Assembly (NCBI RefSeq): GCF_963576615.1
Contig: NC_088716.1
Coordinates: forward strand, 60,156,228 to 60,220,227
Source of the DNA: Watersipora subatra
Taxonomy: Eukaryota; Bryozoa; Gymnolaemata; Cheilostomatida; Watersiporidae
Length of the DNA stretch: 64,000 nucleotides
Reading direction: 5' to 3'
The notes under the pieces are model-generated. The model did no database searches. It saw only the letters and a list, made by a program, of their open reading frames with translations, and was not told the DNA's origin. The translations under genes were made by a program, and so were the position numbers. Below are positions 56,956-64,000 of this stretch, piece by piece (position 1 is the stretch's first letter; each line of letters opens with the position of its first letter).

Positions 56956-59625
56956 ATGGAGTATGATGTTTTATGTTTTACTGAAACTCATCTGGACAGC
57001 GTGGTCTATTCTAGTGAACTTTTTGATAGTCAATATTTTACTGTTCACCGAAGAGATCGAAACCTTCATGGAGGTGGTGTGTTGATTGCTGTCAGAAATG
57101 GAATCTCTCATAGAGCAGTTTCTTTAAATTGTGATACAGAAGCAGTAGCGATTGAATTCACAGAGCAAAAGCTTTTAATGTTTTGTATCTACAAGCCTCC
57201 AACTTGCATCGATCCCGATTTTTTAAATTTTTTGGAGGATTGTAGCGGTATTGAAAAAAGTTTGCTAGTTGGCGACTTTAACTTTCCTGGAATTTGCTGG
57301 CAAACAAACCCTGCTTCAGTGAAGCCAAAGACCGCAAATAAGGTTCTTCACAACAAATTTGTCAGTGACACACTCTCATTAGGATATACTCAACTAGTTA
57401 CTGATCCAACCCATGTTAAGGGAAACACTCTTGACTTGCTGATGACCACCCACCCAGGCATGGTGGAAAATCTAGAGATATACCCTAATAGCTTAAGTGA
57501 TCACAACATCATTACTTTCTCAATCAAATGTGCAAGATCAATTAAAAGTGCTGCTAAGACTACCATCCTATTATATGATAAATGTGACTTGGTTCAATTC
57601 GAGCAGTCTCTTGGTCATCTTTTGCGTGATTTAAAACATGCGGTTACCACTAGTGTTTCAATTGATGAACTATGGGACATGTTCGAAAAGAGCTTTATCC
57701 AAGCTATTAACTTATCGGTTCCAACTAAAGAGATAAGGAATGAAAAACATTTGTGGTTGAATTATAGTATAAGGAGAAAATCTCGTAATCAGAAACGACT
57801 TTGGAAGAGGTTTAAACAATCGGGTGATAATTTTTTGTTGCAGAGATACAGAAGTGAACAAAGGAAGTATAGAAAGAGTATACAAGTAGCCAAAAATGAC
57901 TATCTAAAAACTAAAGTTTTTGCACCATTGGAACAGGGTAATTCTAAACCCTTTTTTAGACATATTAAATCTTTGAAAACCAATACATCTAGCATTGAGT
58001 CTCTTGCCCAACCAAATGGCGAGTTGACAGAGAACTTGCCACAGATTACAAACCTGCTTAATGATTTTTTTCAGCAACAATTTTGTCAGTCTGAACAACT
58101 GTTGCATGTCGAACAGTGTGAAAACTGGGCCGCCGATATTACAGCCTTGGGCGTTTTAAAATTGATTAACGATCTTAAAATCAAAAAAGCCCCCGGTCCA
58201 GATGGTATTAATGGTAATATGTTGAAATTACAGCCCGAAAAAACTGCAGACTGCCTAACTATTGTTTTTAACGAGTCATTAAGGCTTGGTAGAGTTCCCA
58301 CAAGATGGAAAGAGGCTAATGTGGTACCCCTTCATAAAAAGGGTGACAGAACAGTTCCAGGGAATTACAGGCCCATATCACTGACAAGCATTCCATGCAA
58401 GATTATGGAACACATCATTTTACATAAACTGAATAGCGAACTAGATCAAATAATTAGCACCTCTCAACATGGTTTCCGCGCTGGGCTCTCCTGTGAGACT
58501 CAACTGACATCTACCATTCACTCAATTGCAAAAGCTTTGGATAGAAAAGTACCAACTCATGCTTTAATTTTAGATTTTAAAAAAGCCTTTGACAAGGTCC
58601 CTCACATGTTTTTAATTAATAAACTGAAACGCTACAATCTTAGTCCTTTTTTAGTTGACTGGATTAAACATTTTTTAACCGGGCGAACTCAAAGAGTTAC
58701 GATAAAAGGGGTAAATAGTGAGAGTCGTTGTGTTACAAGTGGGGTACCCCAGGGTTCTGTCTTGGGGCCTAGATTGTTTTTATTGTATATTAATGATTTG
58801 TCTGAATGTGTTGATTGTAATATTAGTTTGTTTGCGGACGACACTATAGTTTATGCCTCAATTGATAATTCCTTTACTGTTGTCGACTTTCAGAATAGCA
58901 TAAACGCTGTCTTCGATTGGTCTCAGAGGTGGAAGCTAGAATTTAATATTGAAAAGTGTAAGGTGATGTGTTTTTCAGGTTCTGCATGTTCTGACGACCA
59001 GTTGCCATATTTTTTAAATGGAAGTTTGTTACAGTTTGAAACCCATTCACTATACTTGGGAGTGTGGCTATCTAGTGACCTTTCGTGGCAGTATCACATC
59101 GATTGCAAAGTTAAAAAGGCCAGTCAAATGCTAGGATTTTTAAGGAGATCTATATCTAGTGCACCTAAGGCTCTCAAACTACTTGCATATAAATCCTTTA
59201 TTAGACCTATTTTGGAGTATGGATGCCAGGTGTGGGACCCGTACAAGAGATACGAGGTTGACCAGGTTGAGGCGGTTCAGAGAAAGGCTGTAAGATTTAT
59301 TTGCAATGTTAAAGGTCGCGATATTGGTATAACTGGCTTAATTAAAGACATGAACCTGGAGACGTTAGAGGAACGTAGAACCAACTTGCGTAAATGTTTG
59401 TTATATAAAATGATCAGAGACGCCTGTTCCGAGTCTCCAGGAGCAATATCACACAAGTTTCCTGAGCTTTTTAGTAAAAATAAAAATGAAGATCATTGTA
59501 CCACTAGAAGTCAGCGTGCCTCGCAGCCCATGAATTTAACCGCAAATAACAACAAGTACCATAATAGCTTCCTTCCGAGAACTATACGAGATATGAAACT
59601 CGGAGATATATATGTCATACAATAA
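56956..59625 (+). CDS. Retrotransposon ORF2: AP endonuclease and reverse transcriptase
   Basis: 889 codons from the first ATG. Endonuclease motifs: TETHLD (catalytic Glu10), GGGVLIAV, GDFNF (Asp107, Asn109) and SDHN (Asp182, His183). Reverse transcriptase: KAPGPDGING, YRPISLTS, HGFRAG, LDFKKAFD (Asp540), GVPQGSVLGP and FADD (Asp628, Asp629), then thumb motifs YLGVWLSSDLSW and RPILEYGCQVWDP. The frame is open upstream of this ATG and there encodes FYTNIRSIRGK, which matches the conserved first strand of the endonuclease with its Asn. The real start therefore probably lies upstream, overlapping ORF1. All catalytic residues seen are intact. No RNase H domain was noticed. Confidence 0.85.
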   Translation: MEYDVLCFTETHLDSVVYSSELFDSQYFTVHRRDRNLHGGGVLIAVRNGISHRAVSLNCDTEAVAIEFTEQKLLMFCIYKPPTCIDPDFLNFLEDCSGIEKSLLVGDFNFPGICWQTNPASVKPKTANKVLHNKFVSDTLSLGYTQLVTDPTHVKGNTLDLLMTTHPGMVENLEIYPNSLSDHNIITFSIKCARSIKSAAKTTILLYDKCDLVQFEQSLGHLLRDLKHAVTTSVSIDELWDMFEKSFIQAINLSVPTKEIRNEKHLWLNYSIRRKSRNQKRLWKRFKQSGDNFLLQRYRSEQRKYRKSIQVAKNDYLKTKVFAPLEQGNSKPFFRHIKSLKTNTSSIESLAQPNGELTENLPQITNLLNDFFQQQFCQSEQLLHVEQCENWAADITALGVLKLINDLKIKKAPGPDGINGNMLKLQPEKTADCLTIVFNESLRLGRVPTRWKEANVVPLHKKGDRTVPGNYRPISLTSIPCKIMEHIILHKLNSELDQIISTSQHGFRAGLSCETQLTSTIHSIAKALDRKVPTHALILDFKKAFDKVPHMFLINKLKRYNLSPFLVDWIKHFLTGRTQRVTIKGVNSESRCVTSGVPQGSVLGPRLFLLYINDLSECVDCNISLFADDTIVYASIDNSFTVVDFQNSINAVFDWSQRWKLEFNIEKCKVMCFSGSACSDDQLPYFLNGSLLQFETHSLYLGVWLSSDLSWQYHIDCKVKKASQMLGFLRRSISSAPKALKLLAYKSFIRPILEYGCQVWDPYKRYEVDQVEAVQRKAVRFICNVKGRDIGITGLIKDMNLETLEERRTNLRKCLLYKMIRDACSESPGAISHKFPELFSKNKNEDHCTTRSQRASQPMNLTANNNKYHNSFLPRTIRDMKLGDIYVIQ

Positions 59626-59752
59626 GCTTTTTATTTTTTGTTTTTGAGGTTGTAATTTTAGTCTATACTTTTGATTGTACAAACTTGAGGCCTGCACAAT
59701 ATATTCATATGAATATCTGCAGGATCTATTTATACCGATACCGATACCGATG

Positions 59753-60628
59753 AGAATAACGTTTTGCGCAGGTCAAATAAATTAAAAAAATAAACAACTA
59801 TAAAATGTTTTAGATGTAAGTGTAAAATAATTAGCAAGTCATAGCTAAATTAAGTCTGTTTTGCTATGATTACAATAAAACATGATTCAGTAATGATACA
59901 ATTAATACGAACTGAAAAAATAAATAAATAAAAATCCTGAATATGTTGAATCAATAGTAACAATTTTCGCATAGAAGTGTGTGTGTATGAAAAAAGGTTC
60001 CCGTTCCACCGGGAGCTATCCATCAAAACTTTGAATATGAGGATACTGGTAATAAAAAGGTTTTTGCACAGAAAATTGATTTGTATTTAACATATAACAA
60101 CATTTTCCATTTTAACTTTCAAATTACATATCATGAGAAAAGTTTTTGTGTAGTTGAAAAATTTTAAAGAAAATAAAAACAACTGTAAAGGTTTTTAAAC
60201 TTTGTCAAACAACTGCAACTTTCAAACTTCATATTATGAGAAAAATGTTTTGAGCAGGTCAAAACATATTAGAAAAAATAAAACAATTATAAAAGGGTTT
60301 AGATATAAGTGTGAAATAACTAGCTAAATTAAGTCGCTTTTGCTACGATTACAATAAAAGATCATTCGGTAATTCGGTAGTGACACAATTAATACGAACT
60401 GGGAAAAAATAAAAATCCTGAGTATGTTGAATTAATAATAACAATTCTTGCATAGAAGTGTGTGTGTATAAAAAAGGTTACTGTTCCATTAGAAGCAGTT
60501 ATCTATAAAAACGTTTCCCATAATATGCAGTTTGAAAGTTAGAATGGCAAATGTTGTTATACGTTAAATACAAAGACCAAAGACCAAAGATTTTTTATTA
60601 CCCGGGCAACACCGGGTAGCACAGCTAG
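59753..60628. other. 3' half of Helitron 2, internally repetitive
   Basis: Two related blocks of about 480 bp (starting TTTTGCGCAGGTCAAA at about 59761 and TTTTGAGCAGGTCAAA at about 60248) repeat the same order of motifs, including GAAGTGTGTGTGTAT and TTAATACGAACTG. No coding frame. Confidence 0.6.
60605..60628 (+). other. Helitron 3' terminal hairpin and CTAG
   Basis: ACCCGG and CCGGGT pair around a GCAACA-type loop, then seven bases, then CTAG and a T. Confidence 0.65.
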
Positions 60629-60689
60629 TATCTATACATCCAGTTATACATGTAGCTATTAAAATCTTGGAATGAATAATCTGTTTTAT

Positions 60690-60755
60690 GGAAGACTTGA
60701 TCTCAGAACCTCCCCTTCCTCAAACGATATGCTCAACCATTGCACTACATAAAAT
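60690..60755 (-). other. tRNA-like sequence (SINE head or tRNA pseudogene)
   Basis: On the minus strand TAGTGCAATGG (60738-60748) fits box A, and GGTTCTGAGATC (60699-60710) is a near match to box B at tRNA-like spacing. No full cloverleaf could be folded by eye. Confidence 0.35.
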
Positions 60756-61490
60756 TAATGGATTCATTGGACGATATATGTCTCGATGTGGGTGAAAATA
60801 CGCTACCCCTCTCCAATACAGCACAACGTCATTCTATGTATTAGTAAGAAGCATAGATAACTTGCTTACTTAAATTAGCCATTAGCAATGCGTCAGGCTA
60901 ATGGCAAGTGGCATCGTATATAAACTGATTTTGTAAGTGTGGCATTTTTATATTTGTTCATAAGGTAATTTTTATTTATTCAGCTACCGTATATATATAT
61001 ATATATTTATTCAGCTACTGTATATATATATATAACTTTCAAACTTTGTGCCTATGCATGTATAGCGATTTGTCGAGCGATAGCTATTACAATTTTTTAA
61101 TGTAGAACCCATATCGCAGAATATTTGATCTTTATATATATATGTATATATATATATATATATTATGTATATATATTATGTATATATATTATGTATATAT
61201 ATTATGTATATATATATAATATAATTATTTTAGCCTTATGTTTTTTACCAAATATTTTGAGATTTTGTCCTTTCAGAGCTCGAATATAAATTTGGCTATC
61301 GACCAAACCGGAGCATGCGCATTGCAATTAACAAAGCTTCGGAAAAGCATGGAAACATTTGCTGACAAATGGATAAGCATTTTACGATGCATAAATTCTT
61401 TACAAAAAGGAAGGAACTGTCTGGGACGATGTTTCCTCTACCAAAGAAATTTGCTAGGGAGATAACCTCTCCAGTGGAGTTACCCTAATT
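60756..61490. other. AT-rich spacer with TA/TATG microsatellites
   Basis: Contains a duplicated TATTCAGCTAC(C/T)GTATATAT block near 60980-61032 and ATTATGTATATAT repeats at 61129-61225. ATTATTTTAGCCTTATG at 61226 resembles a Helitron internal motif. No gene seen. Confidence 0.45.
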
Positions 61491-62157
61491 CAGTGGTTCC
61501 CAACCTGGGGGGAATTCCCCCCCAGGGGGAATTTGGCATTTTAAAGGGAGGAATTTTAGTTTTTATAATTTTGCATTTTGTGAATGAGCTTTTAAGCCGT
61601 AACAAAATCCTTGATGTGTTTTCTGTTCTCATTCCTCTACTATTACATGTATATTCTGGCTGGTGTAGTAGACCAAGTATATTTTACTGTACATTCATTG
61701 TAATACAGTCTGCATGTAGGTACTGTAAATGTAATAATCTTTGCCAACAATTTGGAAAAATTCCAAATAAGCCTGCTTGACCTTAATTAATGACTTTAGT
61801 AACAAAGGTCAAACTAAGGCTTAGTTTGACATTGCGCTGCTCACAGTGCATATGTATTTGACACAAGGACACACTCACTTATCACTTACTGCATCACGGG
61901 TAAAAGAAAAAATTCTGTAAGATTCTTTGTACAAGTATAATTACATGTATGCTCACAGTATTGTTTCCTATTATCACTCATGTTATGTCTTACTCGCTTT
62001 TCTGCAAATAAGTCACATAATCATGCATCTATAGTAGTAGATCAAATAAAAAATATTAATACAGTCACAGAGGATCATTATTGTACAAACATATACTAGA
62101 TCGTTTATAGTATTTTTCAGCCGCTGCTTTATTTTTACAACTATTAATTAGTGCACG

Positions 62158-63973
62158 ATGTCAAAGGCAAAAAAACGAACCTAAACTGAGAGTTACTTGG
62201 ATTTTGGGTTTTCGTGTCTTATGAAAAATGGTCTTCGGCTTCCGCAATGCGTGATATGCCTGAAAACTTTCTCAAATGACTCCATGAGACCCGTTCAGTT
62301 GAAGCAAAACTCGCAAAAAATTCACCCCACACTAGCTGAGAACGATCGGAAAAACTTTTAGTCCAAGGAGCGGCAAGTAAACAGAAGCAGACTTGATGCA
62401 AGTGGAGATCTCTATGCTCATAGTAATGCACTTGTTACAGCTTCAAACGCTGTTTCCTACCGTATTGCTCAGTGTAAACAGCCACATACAATAGGAGAGA
62501 CCCTGATCAAGCCATGTATGTTAGACTGCGCATCAATAGCACTTGGAAAACCAGCTGGGCAAAAATTTCAAGACCTCCCTTCATCCAACAATACTGTGAA
62601 GCGACGCATTGATGATATTGCAGGAAATATTGAGGAGAGAGTAGTTGCTAAGGTTAAAGCATCCCCATTTTGGGCCATACAACTTCATGAGTCAACTGAT
62701 GTTGCCAGTCTTTCCCAGCTATTGGTGTATGGTAGATATGTGCTTGACACATCCATTGAAGAGGAGTTTCTGTTTTGTCAGCCCTTGCTTAGTAACAACT
62801 TCAGCAAGAGATCTGTTGAAAATAGTGGGAAATTTCCTTAAAAAGGCCAAGTTAGGTTGGGAGAATAAGTGTAATAAATTAATAAGTGTTGGAGCACTGG
62901 TGGAGCACCTGCTATGTTATGCACTGACGGAGCACATGCTATGTTATGCACTGATGGAGCACATGCTATGTTATGCACTGGTGGAGCACCTGCTATGTTA
63001 GAATGTAGATCAGGCTTTGTAAAACAAATCAAGCAGAAGAACCCTGATATAGAAGGAGTGCATTGCTTCATTCACCGTGAAGCATTGGCATCAAAGACTC
63101 TTCCACAAGCATTGAAATCAAACTTGGATGTGAACATAACAGTTGTGAATTACGTCAAAGCATCAGCACTAAATACCAGATTGTTCTCAGTACTGTGTTC
63201 TGAAAGTGATGTCGTGTTTACAACTTCGTTATTTTATACTGAAGTGTGGTGGTTGTCCAAAGGAAACATGTTAGGCAGGCTCTTTGAGCTACGTCCGAGG
63301 TTATAAAATTTCTTGAAAGTAAAGGCCAGCATGCACTTTTAGCAGCCATGAAAGCTGATAACTATGTATTTGGGGCTGCATACCTGGTGGATACATTTGC
63401 CTCGCTAAACAAGTTGAACTTAAAGTTACAAAGAAGCAATCATCATTTCCTTGCCTTTCATGACAGCATTGATGCTTTCAAAGCAAAGCTGGTACTGTGG
63501 CATACACGAACCTGCACTGGGAACACGGTATCCTTTCCCACACTCACTAAATTATTGGAAGAGAAAACCTTTTCCTGGTAGTCTAGTGGCAACCATTACT
63601 GAACACCTGTTTGACTCCATCACACGAAATCCATTTCAACGCGCTGTTGAAGAAATTCCAGAAGAGCTACAATAGGAATTTGTTGAGTCGGTCAATATTT
63701 TTGCACTGAAAGATGATCTCAGATCAAAGTCTATTGACCAGCTTTGGCTCCGAGCAAGAAAAATTTCTCTACTCATTGCTGAAAAGGCAATAAAGATTCT
63801 GATGCCATTTAGGTGTGCCTACCTATGCGTAGTAGGATTTTCATCAATGCTGCACCTTAAAAATGAGAAAAGAAATCGACTTGACCTTGAGAGCAACTTG
63901 AGATGTGCATTATAAAATAAAGCCTGATTTGTGTAAACTTGCACAGAGGCATCAGCAGGAGCGGTCTCATTAA
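62158..63973 (+). pseudogene. hAT transposase relic (ZBED5/SCAND3-like)
   Basis: The ATG at 62158 starts an MSKAKKRT peptide and a BED-type zinc-finger segment (LPQCVICLKTFSNDSM), soon broken by stops and frameshifts. Later pieces in changing frames give LPSSNNTVKRRIDDIA, LHESTDVASLSQLLVYGRY, CTDGAHAML repeats, HCFIHREALASKTL, ALNTRLFSVLC, EVWWLSKGN, YLVDTFASLNKLNL, RNRLDLESNLRCAL and KPDLCKLAQRHQQERSH with TAA at 63971. The order and motifs match Charlie-type transposases, including the catalytic Asp contexts STDV and CTDGA and the C-terminal hAT dimerisation region. At least five frame breaks make it inactive. Confidence 0.75.
62890..63000. repeat. 27-bp tandem repeat inside the transposase relic
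   Basis: GCACTGATGGAGCACATGCT plus ATGTTAT, about four copies. The unit encodes CTDGAHAML, that is, the catalytic CTDGA motif itself has been repeated. Confidence 0.9.
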
Positions 63974-64000
63974 AATTCATAATCTCACCCTACACCCGTT

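Larger units (their letters stand above)
56269..59752 (+). mobile_element. Non-LTR retrotransposon (Jockey/CR1-like), 5'-truncated
   Basis: Contains the C-terminal part of ORF1 and a full-length ORF2 with endonuclease and reverse transcriptase. The 3' end is a short ACCGAT tandem repeat at 59730-59752, as often seen in this superfamily instead of poly(A). Helitron sequence resumes at once (GAGAATAACGTTTTGCGCAGG), matching an internal copy at 60236. The 5' junction is complicated by the tandem duplication. ORF2 has no internal stop, so the insertion is young. Confidence 0.8.
55851..60628 (+). mobile_element. Helitron 2, interrupted by a non-LTR retrotransposon
   Basis: Starts TCTATATATATA right after the CTAG of Helitron 1 and ends ACCCGGGCAACACCGGGT, AGCACAG, CTAG (60625-60628), followed by host T. 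A short hairpin just before CTAG, with no terminal inverted repeats, is the Helitron 3' signature. Without the retrotransposon it would be about 1.3 kb and non-autonomous. Internal blocks such as AAGGTTTTTAAACTTTGTCAAAC occur more than once. Confidence 0.6.
61491..63973 (+). mobile_element. Degenerate hAT (Charlie/ZBED-type) transposon
   Basis: Begins CAGTGGTTCCCAACCTGGGG with a perfect GGGGGGAATTCCCCCC hairpin, a Charlie-like hAT end, and carries the transposase relic below. The right terminus was not found before the window ends. The stretch 61523-62157 between terminus and transposase has no other feature. Confidence 0.65.

Overview
The window is animal nuclear DNA: AT-rich, with GT-AG introns, extracellular sushi and chitin-binding modules, a neuronal-calcium-sensor-like gene and many transposon classes. 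A marine invertebrate, perhaps a lophotrochozoan, fits best; that placement is inference from content only.

Two host genes can be assembled. The first (+, 4109-7756) has three phase-0 exons encoding a 209-aa EF-hand protein that starts MGLNCC, which gives potential N-myristoylation and palmitoylation sites; it looks like a member of the NCS/recoverin family. The second (-, 10672-40944, with 5'UTR to about 40979) is a giant modular gene. I reconstruct 37 coding exons with consistent phases and about 2226 residues: a signal peptide, 35 CCP/sushi domains and a C-terminal chitin-binding type-2-like domain. Twenty-nine of the sushi exons (14795-31616) form a very recent, nested tandem array. The basic quantum is 390 bp (183-bp exon plus 207-bp intron), organised into eight larger units of order B-A(0-3)-A'. 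The units are joined by 1.02-kb introns that each carry a copy of the same long foldback element. Block sizes of 1597, 1987, 2377 and 2767 bp differ by exactly 390 bp.

The array domains have a fifth cysteine (a CTVC motif), no Trp between the third and fourth canonical cysteines, and two N-glycosylation sequons each. With the chitin-binding tail, this suggests a secreted, glycosylated, possibly disulfide-linked ladder anchored to chitin or cuticle. Function is inference.

The introns and flanks hold nested non-autonomous DNA transposons: a hAT-like MITE with an 8-bp target duplication, TA-flanked MITEs, a piggyBac-like MITE, and a TIR element containing a perfect palindrome. There are also many minisatellites (periods 19, 20, 25, 30, 35, 36, 45 and 50 bp). 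From about 50.7 kb rightward the window is almost entirely transposon-derived: a Penelope-like GIY-YIG remnant, two Helitrons apparently joined head to tail, a nearly intact non-LTR retrotransposon (56.3-59.75 kb) inserted in the second Helitron, and a degenerate ZBED/Charlie-type hAT transposase (61.5-63.97 kb).
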